DNA of 31,782 nt from the NCBI GenBank assembly GCA_001556995.1, contig LSKF01000077.1, forward strand, positions 1 through 31,782, written 5' to 3'. Source of the stretch: Erythrobacteraceae bacterium CCH12-C2 (lineage in GTDB: Bacteria; Pseudomonadota; Alphaproteobacteria; Sphingomonadales; Sphingomonadaceae). Shown one piece after another: positions 1 to 11,030 of this stretch. The notes below the pieces were generated by a model. The model was given only the letters and a program-made list of their open reading frames with translations, did not search any database and was not told where the DNA came from. The translations under genes were made by a program, and so were the position numbers. Position 1 is the first letter of the stretch. Every line of letters starts with the position of its first letter.

Positions 1-2
1 CC

Positions 3-302
3 GCCGTCGCCCCTGCCCCGGTTCCGCCTAGTGCAACCGCGCTTGCCCGGCTTCGCGCGGTTCCACCCGAGGAATTGAGCACGGTGCAAATGGTTGAGCG
101 CTTTGCCGCTGCCCTGCACGAACACCGCGACCCTGCGACGGGAAAGACCATCCACAGCCGGGTTGCAGCGTCCCGCGAGGCTGCTCTGGCGGAGGCATTG
201 AAGGCCTTGGCGACCCTCAGCGATCAGGACAACCCATCCGACACGCGCAAACCGCTGCGGGATGCCATGGCACAATTGCAGTCGCGACGTGGGGCTGCCT
301 GA
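3..302 (+). CDS. C-terminal fragment of an unrecognised protein, cut by the window edge
   Basis: A reading frame is open from the first bases of the window to a TGA at 300-302, so this is the 3' end of a longer gene. The visible 99 residues begin with an Ala/Pro-rich stretch (AVAPAPVPPSATALARLR) that looks like a flexible linker. A more ordered, charged, probably helical tail follows (VQMVERFAAALHEHRD) with two further helix-like segments. I do not recognise the family and assign no function. A TTG at 75 could be read as a start, but the open frame upstream argues for a continuing gene. It is separated from gltB by about 286 bases that look like a leader or promoter region, so it is probably not in the gltBD operon. 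Confidence 0.6.
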   Translation, partial: AVAPAPVPPSATALARLRAVPPEELSTVQMVERFAAALHEHRDPATGKTIHSRVAASREAALAEALKALATLSDQDNPSDTRKPLRDAMAQLQSRRGAA

Positions 303-455
303 TGGCATCGGGACTTCGATGATCGGCGCAAGGACTGCAACCCAGCCAGCCGGATCGTGAATCTTGCGCAATCTAACGATAGTTTGAATAGGTCTGCGAG
401 AAATAATACTTCGCGCGAGGGCCTTGCCAAACCCGCTTCCTGTCGGCATGAGGGG

Positions 456-579
456 CCCGAAAACGGGTAAGAGCGACCCTGAAGGGGGTCAACGCGCCCG
501 ATAGACCTGCCTCAGGCGTGTTCCCTGCATGAGCGATCATGCCACAAGGGTTCGCGCCTATCGGCATCTGACAGATCGG
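456..579 (+). promoter_or_regulatory. Structured leader upstream of gltB (candidate cis-regulatory RNA)
   Basis: The 124 bases before the gltB start contain several nested or consecutive inverted repeats. Hairpin A pairs CCCG 456-459 with CGGG 464-467 around AAAA. Hairpin B pairs GACCC 475-479 with GGGTC 486-490. A closing helix CCGATAG 498-504 pairs with CTATCGG 558-564. It encloses a small hairpin (CCTG 506-509 with CAGG 513-516) and a longer arm in which CCCT 523-526 pairs with AGGG 547-550 and GCATGA 527-532 pairs with TCATGC 537-542, capped by GCGA, a GNRA tetraloop. This gives a three-way junction. CCGAT 498-502 could instead pair with ATCGG 575-579, about ten bases before the ATG, offering a possible switch near the weak ribosome binding site. 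I match it to no known riboswitch class. Pairings are read by eye and their regulatory role is inference. Confidence 0.4.
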
Positions 580-588
580 ACTTGACGC

Positions 589-3500
589 ATGGGACACCCC
601 TCCCCCCAGGGTCTTTACGACCCCGCCAACGAACATGACGCCTGCGGCGTCGGCATGGTGGCGCATATCAAGGGTGAGAAAAGCCACGCCATTGTGCGGC
701 AGGCGCTGGAGATCCTCGAAAAGCTCGATCACCGCGGGGCGGTGGGGGCTGACCCACTGCTGGGCGACGGCGCGGGCATTCTCATCCAGATCCCCGATCC
801 GCTGATTCGCGCTTGGGCGGAAAGCCACGGCCACGATCTGCCCGCCCCCGGTGAATACGCCGTTGGCATGTGCTTCCTGCCGCAGGACGGGGCCGCGCGC
901 GATTTCGTCATGCAGCGCATGGAAGCCTTCACCGCCAAGGAAGGCCAGCGCTTCATCGGTTGGCGCGATGTGCCGACCACCATGGACGGGCTGGGCGATG
1001 CGGTGATCGCCTCGATGCCGGTGATCCAGATGGCGGTGATCGCGCGCGGTGAGAACTGCGCGGATCAGGACGCCTTCGAGCGCAAGCTGCTCACCATCCG
1101 CAAGCAGGTGCAGAACCCGCTGGCGCAGCTTGCGCAAAAGCACGGCCTGCCCGCGCTGACCGATACCTATATCCCGAGCTTCTCAACCCGCACGCTGGTC
1201 TACAAGGGCCTGCTGCTGGCGACGCAGGTGGACAGTTTTTACGACGATCTGCGCGATCCGGCCTGCGTTTCGGCGCTGGGCCTCGTCCACCAGCGCTTCT
1301 CGACCAACACTTTCCCCAGCTGGCGCCTTGCCCACCCGTTCCGCTTCATCGCCCATAATGGCGAGATCAATACGGTGCGCGGCAACGTCAACTGGATGAA
1401 CGCGCGCCGCCGCACGATGGAGAGCGAGCTGCTCGGCCCCGATCTCGACAAGATGTGGCCGATTATCCCGCATGGGCAATCGGACACGGCATGTCTCGAT
1501 AACGCCTTGGAACTGCTGATCGCGGGCGGATACAGTCTCGCGCACGCGATGATGATGCTGATCCCCGAGGCGTGGAGCGGCAACGCGCTGATGAGCCCCG
1601 AGCGGCGCGCCTTCTACGAATATCACGCCGCGCTGATGGAGCCGTGGGATGGCCCGGCCTCGGTATGCTTCACCGATGGCCGCCAGATCGGCGCGACGCT
1701 CGACCGCAATGGCCTTCGCCCCGCCCGCTTCTGCGTGACGAAGGACGACATCGTCTGCCTCGCCTCGGAAAGCGGCGTCCTGCCCTTCCGCGAGGAGGAC
1801 ATCGTGCGCAAGTGGCGGCTCCAGCCCGGCAAGATGCTGCTGATCGACTTGGAACAGGGTCGCATCATCGAGGATGATGAGCTCAAGGCCGACCTCGCCA
1901 ATGCCGAGCCCTACGAAACGTGGCTGAAGCAAGCGCAGTACAAGCTCGAAGACATCACGGACATCGTCCCCGAACTGGCGGCGATCCCGGCGGAGGAAGG
2001 CACGCTGCTCCAGCGCCAGCAGGCCTTTGGCTACACGCAGGAAGACATCAGCCGCTTCCTTGAGCCGATGGCGGTGGACGCGGATGATCCGATCGGGTCG
2101 ATGGGCACCGACACGCCGCTGGCGGTGCTCTCCAACCGCTCGCGCTTGCTCTACGACTATTTCAAGCAGAACTTCGCGCAGGTCACCAACCCGCCGATCG
2201 ATCCGATCCGCGAAGAACTGGTGATGAGCCTCACCAGCATGATCGGCCCGCGCCCCAATCTCCTGGGCCGCGATGCCGGGACGCACAAGCGGCTTGAGGT
2301 CGATCAGCCGATCCTCACCAACGAGGATCTCGCCAAGATCCGCTCGGTCGAGGAAGCGCTCGACGGCGCGTTCCGCTGCGCGACCATCGACATGACCTGG
2401 GACGCCAGCACCGGGGCCGAAGGCCTTGGCATGGCGATCAAGGAAATGTGCTGGGCCGCGACCGAGGCGGTGCTGCAGGATCACAACATCCTCGTCATCA
2501 GCGACCGCGCGCAGAGCGAGGCGCGCGTGCCGATGCCGGCGCTGCTCGCCACGGCGGCGGTGCACCATCACCTCGTCCGTCAGGGCCTCAGGATGCAGAC
2601 TGGTCTTGTGGTCGAAAGCGGCGAGCCACGCGAAGTGCATCACTTTTGCGTGCTGGCGGGTTACGGCGCGGAAGCGATCAACCCCTATCTCGCCTTCGAG
2701 ACGATCGAGGCCCTGCGCGCCAAGCGTCACCCCGAGCTGCCCGCCTACAAGGTGCAGCAGAACTTCATCAAGGGCGTAGGCAAGGGCATCCGCAAGGTCA
2801 TGTCCAAGATGGGCATTTCGACCTATCAATCGTACTGCGGCGCGCAGATTTTCGACGCGGTCGGGCTGTCCACCGCTTTCGTCGAGCAATACTTCACCGG
2901 CACCGCCACCACCATCGAAGGCATCGGTCTCGCCGAAGTTGCCGAGGAAGCGCTGCGCCGTCATGAGCAGGCCTATGGCAACAACCCGCTCTATGACGGG
3001 ATGCTCGATGTCGGCGGGATCTACCAATACCGCCTGCGCGGTGAGGAGCACGCCTGGACGCCGCAGAACGTCGCGCAGTTGCAGCACGCGGTGCGGGGCA
3101 ATGATCCCAAGAACTATGAGGAATTTGCCAAGTCGATCAACGAGCAATCCGAACGGCTGCTGACGATCCGCGGCCTGCTCGAATTCAAGAAAGCCGACAA
3201 GCCGATCCCGCTCGACGAGGTCGAACCCGCCTCCGAGATCGTGAAGCGTTTCTCTACGGGCGCGATGAGCCTTGGCTCGATCAGCCACGAAGCGCATTCG
3301 ACCATGGCGATTGCGATGAACCGCATCGGCGGGCGTTCGAACACCGGTGAGGGCGGGGAGGAGCCGTTCCGTTTCAAGCCGCTCGCCAATGGCGATTCGA
3401 TGCGTAGCCGGATCAAGCAGGTCGCCTCCGGGCGGTTTGGCGTGACCACCGAATACCTCGTCAATTCGGACGACATCCAGATCAAGATGGCGCAGGGCGC

Positions 3501-5229
3501 AAAGCCCGGCGAGGGTGGCCAGCTGCCCGGTCACAAGGTCGACAAGCGCATCGGCGCTGTGCGGCACTCGACCCCGGGCGTGGGCCTGATCTCGCCCCCG
3601 CCGCACCACGACATCTATTCGATCGAGGATCTCGCGCAGCTCATCCACGATCTCAAGAACGTGAACCCGGTGGCGCGCATCTCGGTAAAACTGGTGTCCG
3701 AAGTCGGCGTCGGCACGGTGGCGGCGGGCGTGTCCAAGGCGCGCGCGGATCACGTGACGATTGCGGGCTATGACGGCGGGACCGGCGCTTCGCCGCTGAC
3801 CTCACTGACCCATGCGGGCTCCCCGTGGGAAATCGGCCTCGCTGAGACCCAGCAGACCTTGCTGCTCAACGACTTGCGTGAGCGGATCGCGGTGCAGGTC
3901 GATGGCGGCCTGCGTACTGGGCGCGATGTCGCCATCGGCGCGCTGCTCGGCGCGGATGAGTTCGGCTTTGCCACCGCGCCGCTGATCGCGGCCGGGTGCA
4001 TCATGATGAGGAAGTGCCACCTCAACACCTGCCCCGTCGGCGTCGCGACGCAGGACCCGGTGCTGCGGGCGCGCTTTACCGGACAACCGGAGCACGTGGT
4101 CAATTACATGTTCTTCGTGGCGGAAGAGCTCCGGCGGATCATGGCCGAAATGGGCATCCGCACCGTCGCCGAGATGGTCGGCCGGGTCGACCTGCTCGAC
4201 ACCCGCCGGATGGAGCGGCACTGGAAGGCACGCGGGATCGACCTCAGCCGCATCTTGCATCAAGTGCCGCTCAAGCCCGGCGCTTCGCTGCGTCAGCGCG
4301 GGGTGCAGGATCACGGGCTCGAAAACGCGATGGACAACCAGCTGATCGCCGATTGCCGCAGCGCGATCGCGGGCAAGCAGCCGGTGCAGCTCGAATACCC
4401 CATCCGCAACGTCCACCGCACGGTCGGCGCGATGCTCTCGGGCCAGATCGCTAAGGCGCATGGCCACGAGGGCCTGCCGACCGATTGCATCCGCATCAAC
4501 CTGACCGGCGTAGCGGGGCAGAGCTTCGGCGCTTGGCTCGCGCATGGGGTGACGCTCGATCTGGTCGGCGATGCCAATGACTATGTCGGCAAGGGGCTGT
4601 CGGGCGGGCGCATTATTGTGCGCCAGCCTACCGAGGCTCCGCGCGCGGCACAGGACAACATCATTGTCGGCAACACCGTGCTCTATGGCGCGATTGCGGG
4701 CGAGGCCTATTTCAACGGGGTCGCGGGCGAGCGCTTCGCAGTGCGCAACTCGGGCGCAATTGCGGTGGTCGAAGGCACCGGGGATCACGGCTGCGAATAC
4801 ATGACCGGCGGCGTTGTCGTCGTGCTCGGCAAGACCGGGCGCAACTTCGCGGCGGGTATGAGCGGTGGGGTCGCCTATGTCTATGATCCCGAGGGCGCAT
4901 TCACGGATCTGGTCAACCACGCACAGGTCGATCTGCTGCCGATCAGCGCCGGCCCCGATGCTGAAGAAGGCACCGGGCGTCCCGCGCAGCGCCCGCGCAA
5001 CGTTCACGATTTCGGCATGGGCGACATGCTGCGCCACGATGCCGAGCGGCTGCGTATCTTGGTCGAGCGGCACCAGCTCCACACCGGCAGCAAGCTGGCG
5101 GGCGAACTGCTGGCCGATTGGGGCGCGGCGCTGGGCAAGTTCGTCAAGGTGATGCCGCGCGATTATGCGGCCGCGCTCAAGCGGCTCGAAGCGGAACGGC
5201 TTGAGGCCGAAAGCGTCGCAGCGGAATAA
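589..5229 (+). CDS. gltB: Glutamate synthase (NADPH), large alpha subunit
   Basis: The 1546-residue protein is full length for bacterial GltB. With GltD it transfers the amide nitrogen of glutamine to 2-oxoglutarate, giving two glutamates in the GS/GOGAT ammonia-assimilation cycle. The N-terminus reads [17 protein letters not shown]. Cys19 is the expected catalytic nucleophile of the class II glutaminase domain, exposed after removal of an 18-residue propeptide. The FMN/2-oxoglutarate synthase domain occupies roughly residues 830-1210. It carries Cys1137, Cys1143 and Cys1148 with CX5CX4C spacing, matching the 3Fe-4S ligands of the family. The C-terminal GXGXG beta-helix domain follows. The ATG at 589 is chosen because it gives a normal short propeptide, although the Shine-Dalgarno sequence is weak. 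gltD follows after 22 bases. Regulation through the structured leader is possible. Confidence 0.97.
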   Translation: MGHPSPQGLYDPANEHDACGVGMVAHIKGEKSHAIVRQALEILEKLDHRGAVGADPLLGDGAGILIQIPDPLIRAWAESHGHDLPAPGEYAVGMCFLPQDGAARDFVMQRMEAFTAKEGQRFIGWRDVPTTMDGLGDAVIASMPVIQMAVIARGENCADQDAFERKLLTIRKQVQNPLAQLAQKHGLPALTDTYIPSFSTRTLVYKGLLLATQVDSFYDDLRDPACVSALGLVHQRFSTNTFPSWRLAHPFRFIAHNGEINTVRGNVNWMNARRRTMESELLGPDLDKMWPIIPHGQSDTACLDNALELLIAGGYSLAHAMMMLIPEAWSGNALMSPERRAFYEYHAALMEPWDGPASVCFTDGRQIGATLDRNGLRPARFCVTKDDIVCLASESGVLPFREEDIVRKWRLQPGKMLLIDLEQGRIIEDDELKADLANAEPYETWLKQAQYKLEDITDIVPELAAIPAEEGTLLQRQQAFGYTQEDISRFLEPMAVDADDPIGSMGTDTPLAVLSNRSRLLYDYFKQNFAQVTNPPIDPIREELVMSLTSMIGPRPNLLGRDAGTHKRLEVDQPILTNEDLAKIRSVEEALDGAFRCATIDMTWDASTGAEGLGMAIKEMCWAATEAVLQDHNILVISDRAQSEARVPMPALLATAAVHHHLVRQGLRMQTGLVVESGEPREVHHFCVLAGYGAEAINPYLAFETIEALRAKRHPELPAYKVQQNFIKGVGKGIRKVMSKMGISTYQSYCGAQIFDAVGLSTAFVEQYFTGTATTIEGIGLAEVAEEALRRHEQAYGNNPLYDGMLDVGGIYQYRLRGEEHAWTPQNVAQLQHAVRGNDPKNYEEFAKSINEQSERLLTIRGLLEFKKADKPIPLDEVEPASEIVKRFSTGAMSLGSISHEAHSTMAIAMNRIGGRSNTGEGGEEPFRFKPLANGDSMRSRIKQVASGRFGVTTEYLVNSDDIQIKMAQGAKPGEGGQLPGHKVDKRIGAVRHSTPGVGLISPPPHHDIYSIEDLAQLIHDLKNVNPVARISVKLVSEVGVGTVAAGVSKARADHVTIAGYDGGTGASPLTSLTHAGSPWEIGLAETQQTLLLNDLRERIAVQVDGGLRTGRDVAIGALLGADEFGFATAPLIAAGCIMMRKCHLNTCPVGVATQDPVLRARFTGQPEHVVNYMFFVAEELRRIMAEMGIRTVAEMVGRVDLLDTRRMERHWKARGIDLSRILHQVPLKPGASLRQRGVQDHGLENAMDNQLIADCRSAIAGKQPVQLEYPIRNVHRTVGAMLSGQIAKAHGHEGLPTDCIRINLTGVAGQSFGAWLAHGVTLDLVGDANDYVGKGLSGGRIIVRQPTEAPRAAQDNIIVGNTVLYGAIAGEAYFNGVAGERFAVRNSGAIAVVEGTGDHGCEYMTGGVVVVLGKTGRNFAAGMSGGVAYVYDPEGAFTDLVNHAQVDLLPISAGPDAEEGTGRPAQRPRNVHDFGMGDMLRHDAERLRILVERHQLHTGSKLAGELLADWGAALGKFVKVMPRDYAAALKRLEAERLEAESVAAE

Positions 5230-5251
5230 GATTCAGGAACGAGACAAGCAC

Positions 5252-6687
<1,436 letters not shown>

Positions 6688-6688
<1 letters not shown>

Positions 6689-6708
6689 CCGCGCCGCCTT
6701 GGCGCGGT
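6688..6708 (+). terminator. GC-rich hairpin at the end of gltD
   Basis: ACCGCGCC 6688-6695 pairs perfectly with GGCGCGGT 6701-6708 around a five-base loop, starting at the last base of the gltD stop codon. There is no clear U tract, only a short T-rich stretch a few bases later, so it may act as a weak or Rho-assisted terminator or a 3'-end stabiliser of the gltBD transcript. Confidence 0.45.
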
Positions 6709-6727
6709 GCGCCATTTGCCGTATATT
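6699..6727 (+). promoter_or_regulatory. Candidate sigma-70-type promoter of the fatty acid hydroxylase gene
   Basis: TTGGCG at 6699-6704 and TATATT at 6722-6727 are separated by 17 bases. They match the bacterial consensus hexamers at 4 of 6 and 5 of 6 positions. The predicted start site would leave a leader of about 45 bases before the ATG at 6781. The -35 box overlaps the right half of the gltD hairpin. Read by eye, not tested. Confidence 0.45.
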
Positions 6728-6780
6728 GCTCCGGCAGGATCGCGCCCTAGGGCAAAGCGGCGCGTTCAAGCGGGGGACCT

Positions 6781-7644
6781 ATGGGTAAACAGTCGCTGAT
6801 CAATCTGCTGCCGCCGGCAACGCTCGCGGCCGTCTGGGCCTTCTGGTGGCTTGCGCCGACCGCGTGGGTCGAGGCGCCCTTTACCATCATGATCGTCGGG
6901 CTGACAGTAATCGCCTTCGTCCAGTTCATGGAGCTCGCCTTCGAACGGCACGCGGGCTGGCGCATCAACCGGCAGGAGTTGATGACCGATATCTTCTACG
7001 TCGCCTTCGGTTATGGCGTCATCGGGTTCCTTTCCGAGATGCTGATCAACTCGCCGCTCGCCGCGCTCAAGGCCGATCTCGGGATCGCCACGCCGTGGCT
7101 CGCCGCCAGCCCTTTCTTCGTGCAGGTGCTTGTGGTGATGCTGGTGTTCGAATTCGGCCAATACTGGATGCACCGCGCGATGCACAATTGGCACCCCCTG
7201 TGGCTGACCCATGCGCCGCATCACCACATCACCCAGCTCAATGCGATGAAGGGCTTCATCGGCAATCCCATCGAGCTGTTCCTGATCAGCCTCGGCGTGA
7301 TTGCCCTGCTCGATGTGGACCTCAACGCGCTGTTCGCTGCGATCACCGGCGCGGGCGTGATTGCGACCTATGCCCATGCCAATGTGCGCGCCGATCCGCC
7401 GATCTGGTATGGCTTTCTCTTCACCACCATTCGCAACCACTCGCTGCACCATACCGCGCTGAGTTACGAGGACACGCGCTGCAATTACGGCAACAGCGTG
7501 ATCCTGTGGGACCGGGTGTTTGGCACGTACCGCGAGGGCGAATCGGCGGTTGTCGGCCAGGACGAGCGCCGCCGCCTCTCGATCAAGGAGCAGTTCCTGT
7601 TTCCGTTTCAGGGCTGGCTTACCCGGCGGTCGGGCAACGCCTAG
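6781..7644 (+). CDS. Fatty acid hydroxylase / sterol desaturase family membrane protein
   Basis: This 287-residue integral membrane protein belongs to the di-iron fatty acid hydroxylase superfamily. The histidine clusters expected to bind the iron pair are visible: HRAMH at 131-135, HAPHHH at 144-149, His199 (YAHAN) and HSLHH at 220-224. Hydrophobic segments near residues 10-50, 70-95, 115-130 and 160-200 place it in the inner membrane with the His boxes on the cytoplasmic face. The ATG at 6781 is preceded by GGGGGA. The substrate cannot be read from sequence. Homologues act on carotenoids, sterol-like lipids, ether lipids or fatty acyl chains. It is transcribed alone and converges on mtnP with a gap of only 12 bases. 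Confidence 0.85.
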   Translation: MGKQSLINLLPPATLAAVWAFWWLAPTAWVEAPFTIMIVGLTVIAFVQFMELAFERHAGWRINRQELMTDIFYVAFGYGVIGFLSEMLINSPLAALKADLGIATPWLAASPFFVQVLVVMLVFEFGQYWMHRAMHNWHPLWLTHAPHHHITQLNAMKGFIGNPIELFLISLGVIALLDVDLNALFAAITGAGVIATYAHANVRADPPIWYGFLFTTIRNHSLHHTALSYEDTRCNYGNSVILWDRVFGTYREGESAVVGQDERRRLSIKEQFLFPFQGWLTRRSGNA

Positions 7645-7656
7645 TCCCGCCTCCCG

Positions 7657-8523
7657 TTACCGGAATAGCCTGCCCGCGACGGCATCGAGCTTTGCCAACA
7701 ACGCCGGATCGTGTTCGTCCGGCGCGGTGATCACGGCATCATCGAGCGCGGTGTCGATGGGCGAGGGCGCGCGTTCCTTGGGCAGGGCGGCGATGAAGTT
7801 CTTGACCATCGCCCGGGCAATGGTGCCGTTGGCCTGCATCTGCTCGATCACCTGCGCGACATCGACCGAGTCCCCTTCACGCCAGCAATCGTAATCAGTG
7901 ACCATGCCGACCAGCGCATAGGGCAGCTCGGCCTCGCGCGCCAATTTGGCCTCGGGCATCGCCGTCATCCCGATCACATCCGCGCCCCATGCCTGATACA
8001 TCCGGCTTTCGGCGCGGGTCGAAAATTGCGGGCCCTCCATGGCGAGATAGGTCGCCCCTACCGCAACCTTGCCCTTGGCCGCCGCGACGGCATTGGCCGC
8101 CATGTCGGACAGACGCGGGCAGACCGGGTCGGCCATCGAGACATGGGTCACAAAGCCGCTGGTGAAGAAGGTTGAGGGGCGATGGACGGTGCGGTCGATG
8201 AATTGTTCGACCACCGCGAACCGCCCCGGCTCCAGCTCCTCCCGCAGCGAGCCGACCGCCGAAATCGCAAGGATATCGGTGCACCCCGCGCGCTTCAGCG
8301 CATCGATATTGGCGCGCGAATTGAGTTCGGTCGGGGTGATCGGGTGCCCCCGGCCATGGCGCGGCAGAAACCGCACCTTCACCCCGCCGAGCGTGCCGCA
8401 CAGGATCTCGTCCGAGGGATCGCCCCAGGGCGTATCAATCGCGATCCATTGCTCGTCCTCGATGCCGTCAATGGCATAGAGGCCCGATCCGCCGATGATC
8501 CCGATGCACCATTCGCTGGCCAT
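7657..8523 (-). CDS. mtnP: S-methyl-5'-thioadenosine phosphorylase
   Basis: This 288-residue purine nucleoside phosphorylase-fold enzyme cleaves 5'-methylthioadenosine with phosphate to adenine and methylthioribose-1-phosphate, in methionine salvage. The N-terminal phosphate/ribose loop GIIGGSGLY lies at residues 8-16 and the phosphate-binding RHGRGH at 55-60. AISAVGSLRE follows, then MEGPQFSTRAES and the base-recognition segment VTDYDCW, where the Asp pair suits an adenine base. Length and motif order match the MTAP family, so I prefer this to a guanosine/inosine phosphorylase. It lies 41 bases downstream of the GST-like gene on the same strand and is probably cotranscribed with it. Confidence 0.92.
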   Translation of the reverse strand: MASEWCIGIIGGSGLYAIDGIEDEQWIAIDTPWGDPSDEILCGTLGGVKVRFLPRHGRGHPITPTELNSRANIDALKRAGCTDILAISAVGSLREELEPGRFAVVEQFIDRTVHRPSTFFTSGFVTHVSMADPVCPRLSDMAANAVAAAKGKVAVGATYLAMEGPQFSTRAESRMYQAWGADVIGMTAMPEAKLAREAELPYALVGMVTDYDCWREGDSVDVAQVIEQMQANGTIARAMVKNFIAALPKERAPSPIDTALDDAVITAPDEHDPALLAKLDAVAGRLFR

Positions 8524-8564
8524 GCGTCCCGCCCGTTCCTTGCTCGCTGATTGAGGCGCTGGGC

Positions 8565-9269
8565 TTAGGTCAGGTCGAAGCGGGTCGGCAAGGCCTTGCG
8601 GATGATCTTATCCGCCGCCGCGTAGGGCTCGGCGATCAGCGGCAAGGCTTGCATCGCGGCGAAATGGGCGGCGAGGGCGGGCCATGTGTCGAGCGGGGTT
8701 TCCGCGACCAGCGCCACTTGCCCCAGCACGGTCGCCACGGTGATGTCGGCAATCGACAGCGCATCGCCAGCGAAGAAGGCTCCGCCATCCAGCCGCGCTT
8801 CCAGCACGTCGAAAATCGGCGGCAGCTGGTTCGCCCAAGCATCACGCGCCTTGTCGAGCCCCGGCTCCTCGCCCTTCGAGACCGCGAAAAAGATCGGGCG
8901 GAAGATGCCGAGGCCGCCTGCTGCGGCGAGCGACGTGTCGGCATATTCCTCGATGAACAGCGCCGTGCCCAGCGCCATCGGGTCTTCGGGGTAGAGCGCC
9001 GGGGCAGGGTGCTTCTTCTCGATAAAGGCGCAGATCGCTGACGAATCGGCGATGGTGCCGGCCACGCCTTCCTCCGCCACCGAACGGTCGCGCAGCACCG
9101 GGATGCGCTTCATCGGCGAGATGTCGCGGAACCATGCGGGCGGATCGAACACGTTCACCGCCTCGGTCTCGTAAGGAACGCCCTTGGCGATGCACAGGCC
9201 CGCCACCTTGCGGACGAAGGGCGAGACCGGGCTGCCATAGATAACCAGATCAGGGCGGGTATCGTTCAT
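8565..9269 (-). CDS. Glutathione S-transferase family protein
   Basis: The predicted 234-residue protein has an N-terminal thioredoxin-like domain starting DLVIYGSPVSPFVRKV. The Ser residues there are the candidate glutathione-activating positions, with the cis-Pro loop in KRIPVLRD and the gamma-Glu contact in DSSAICAFIEKK. An all-helical C-terminal domain contains the N-capping-box motif GDALSIADITVATV. The frame extends upstream to 9329. I choose ATG 9269 because AAGGA lies seven bases before it and the next residues align with normal GST starts. Substrate unknown. It is divergent from the aldehyde dehydrogenase gene across 145 bases and heads a pair with mtnP. Confidence 0.82.
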   Translation of the reverse strand: MNDTRPDLVIYGSPVSPFVRKVAGLCIAKGVPYETEAVNVFDPPAWFRDISPMKRIPVLRDRSVAEEGVAGTIADSSAICAFIEKKHPAPALYPEDPMALGTALFIEEYADTSLAAAGGLGIFRPIFFAVSKGEEPGLDKARDAWANQLPPIFDVLEARLDGGAFFAGDALSIADITVATVLGQVALVAETPLDTWPALAAHFAAMQALPLIAEPYAAADKIIRKALPTRFDLT

Positions 9270-9324
9270 TGCTGCGTCCTTCTGCATGGCGGTTTGCCGC
9301 CTCATGATACCTGCGCATCGATAG

Positions 9325-9348
9325 CGCAATCGTCGCGATTGCGTTTTT
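9325..9348 (+). terminator. Perfect inverted repeat followed by five T in a divergent intergenic region
   Basis: CGCAATCG 9325-9332 and CGATTGCG 9336-9343 form a perfect 8-base dyad around TCG, followed by TTTTT at 9344-9348. In the plus direction this has the form of an intrinsic terminator, lying 67 bases before the aldehyde dehydrogenase start. It could be an attenuator in that leader, the end of a short transcript, or simply a repressor-binding palindrome between the divergent GST and aldehyde dehydrogenase genes. Confidence 0.35.
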
Positions 9349-9414
9349 CAATGCAACGCGCCAACCTGCAACCCAGAGAGAGACGACTCCCCCATGCGTT
9401 AGAGAGGAACAATC

Positions 9415-10842
9415 ATGGTCACCCAATACAAGAACCTGATCGGCGGCGAGATGGTCGCGACCGACCGCTGGCTCGATGTCGTGAACCCCGCGAACGAGCA
9501 GGTGATCGGGCAGGTCCCCGTCTGCGGCAAGGGCGAGCTCGACCGCGCGGTTGCCGCCGCGCGCGCCGCATTCAAGACGTGGAAGAACACCCCCATCGAA
9601 GAACGCCGCGCCGCCATTCAGGCCATCTCAGGCGCGATCAAGGCGAACGCCGAGGAGCTGTATCGCCTGCTCACCAGCGAACAGGGCAAGCCGCACGATC
9701 AGGCGCGCGGCGAAATCTATGGCGCGGCGGCCATGAGCGCGGCGCAATCGACCCTCAGCCTTGATGACGAGATCAACGAGGATTCGGACACGCGCCTCAG
9801 CCGCACCCGCCGCGTGCCGGTGGGCGTGGTTGCCGGGATCGTGCCGTGGAACTTCCCGGTGATGATGGCGATGCAGAAGATCGCCCCCGCGATGCTTTCG
9901 GGCTGCACCATTGTCTTGAAGCCCTCACCCTTCACCCCGCTCACCACGCTGCGCATCGCCGAGCTGATCGCGCCGCTGGTGCCTGCGGGCGTCGTCAACA
10001 TCATCACCGGTGAGGACGACCTCGGCCCGATGATGACCAGCCACCCCGATGTCGACAAGATCACCTTCACCGGCTCGACCGCGACTGGCAAGAAGATCAT
10101 GGAAGGCGCCTCGGCGGACCTCAAGCGCATCACGCTCGAACTGGGCGGCAATGACGCCTCGATCGTGCTCCCCGATGCGGACCCGAAGAAGGTCGCCGAA
10201 CAGCTGTTCTGGTCGAGCTTCTCGAACGCTGGCCAGATCTGCGTCGCAGCCAAGCGCGTCTATATTCACGAGGACATCTATGATGAGCTGTCGGCGGCGA
10301 TCGTCGAATACGCCAAGACCGTGAAGGTCGGCGACGGCAGCGAGCAGGGCACCGGCGTCGGCCCGATCCAGAACAAGAAGCAGTATGACCGCGTGCTTGA
10401 GCTGATCGAGGATGCCAAGGACAATGGCTACAAGTTCCTGCTGGGCGGCAATGTCGATCCGTCAGGCACTGGCTACTTCGTGCCGCTGACCATCCTCGAC
10501 AACCCGCCCGAAGATGCCCGCATTGTGGCCGAGGAGCAGTTCGGCCCGGTCATGCCGCTGATGAAGTTCTCGACCGAGGAAGAGGTGATCGCCCGCGCCA
10601 ACAACTCCGAATACGGCCTTGCCGGTGCGGTTTGGACTGGCAATCCGGACAACGGCGTGAAGATCGCCGAGCAGCTCGAAACCGGCACGGTGTGGGTCAA
10701 CGAATACCTCCACCTCTCGCCCTTCGCGCCGTTTGGCGGGCACAAGCAGTCGGGCTTCGGCGCGGAGTACGGCAAGGAGGGGCTGAAGGAATTCACCTAT
10801 GCGCAGGTGATCACCGTGAAGAAGGAGAAAGCCCCCGCTTGA
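9415..10842 (+). CDS. NAD(P)-dependent aldehyde dehydrogenase family protein
   Basis: A complete 475-residue aldehyde dehydrogenase that oxidises an aldehyde to the carboxylic acid in the cytoplasm. The cofactor region has IVPWNFPVMM and the nucleotide-binding FTGSTATGKKI. The general base Glu242 is in LELGGNDAS and the nucleophile Cys276 in NAGQICVAAKR. The C-terminal PFGGHKQSGFGAEYGKEGL segment is intact. The start has a strong GAGAGG ribosome binding site. The overall pattern is closest to broad-specificity, succinate-semialdehyde-like or aliphatic enzymes, and I cannot fix the substrate. It is followed by a 10-base-pair hairpin and a 188-base gap, so it may be a separate unit from the kinase/dehydrogenase pair downstream. 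Confidence 0.93.
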   Translation: MVTQYKNLIGGEMVATDRWLDVVNPANEQVIGQVPVCGKGELDRAVAAARAAFKTWKNTPIEERRAAIQAISGAIKANAEELYRLLTSEQGKPHDQARGEIYGAAAMSAAQSTLSLDDEINEDSDTRLSRTRRVPVGVVAGIVPWNFPVMMAMQKIAPAMLSGCTIVLKPSPFTPLTTLRIAELIAPLVPAGVVNIITGEDDLGPMMTSHPDVDKITFTGSTATGKKIMEGASADLKRITLELGGNDASIVLPDADPKKVAEQLFWSSFSNAGQICVAAKRVYIHEDIYDELSAAIVEYAKTVKVGDGSEQGTGVGPIQNKKQYDRVLELIEDAKDNGYKFLLGGNVDPSGTGYFVPLTILDNPPEDARIVAEEQFGPVMPLMKFSTEEEVIARANNSEYGLAGAVWTGNPDNGVKIAEQLETGTVWVNEYLHLSPFAPFGGHKQSGFGAEYGKEGLKEFTYAQVITVKKEKAPA

Positions 10843-10862
10843 TACCTACAGGCTGCGGGCGG

Positions 10863-10885
10863 ATCGGGGGCGAGACGCTCCCGAT
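10863..10885 (+). terminator. Strong hairpin downstream of the aldehyde dehydrogenase gene
   Basis: ATCGGGGGCG 10863-10872 pairs with CGCTCCCGAT 10876-10885 around a three-base loop, giving ten pairs with one G-U. It begins 20 bases after the stop codon. No T run follows, so it is either a U-less terminator or an mRNA 3'-end protector. Confidence 0.5.
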
Positions 10886-11030
10886 TCGCCGGAGCTTGTT
10901 GACTCAGTTCATGCGGGGCCGGGGTTTTGCGCGCGTCAACTTGCGCAGTTTCACCCGTCCGCCCGCGCTGCGGGCCAATGCTGACAGGCTCCGCCGATGT
11001 AGGAAAGCGGCTTTTGGGAGAGCCGGAGCC

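Noticed and set aside
373..420. gltB promoter near AATAAT 402-407
   Set aside because: The -10-like box is good, but no -35 hexamer stands at acceptable spacing, so I did not list it as a promoter.
1183..3753. Antisense open frame of 856 codons opposite gltB
   Set aside because: High third-position GC removes stop codons from the opposite strand. The translation is Arg/His/Asp-rich without domain signatures, and gltB motifs cover the sense strand.
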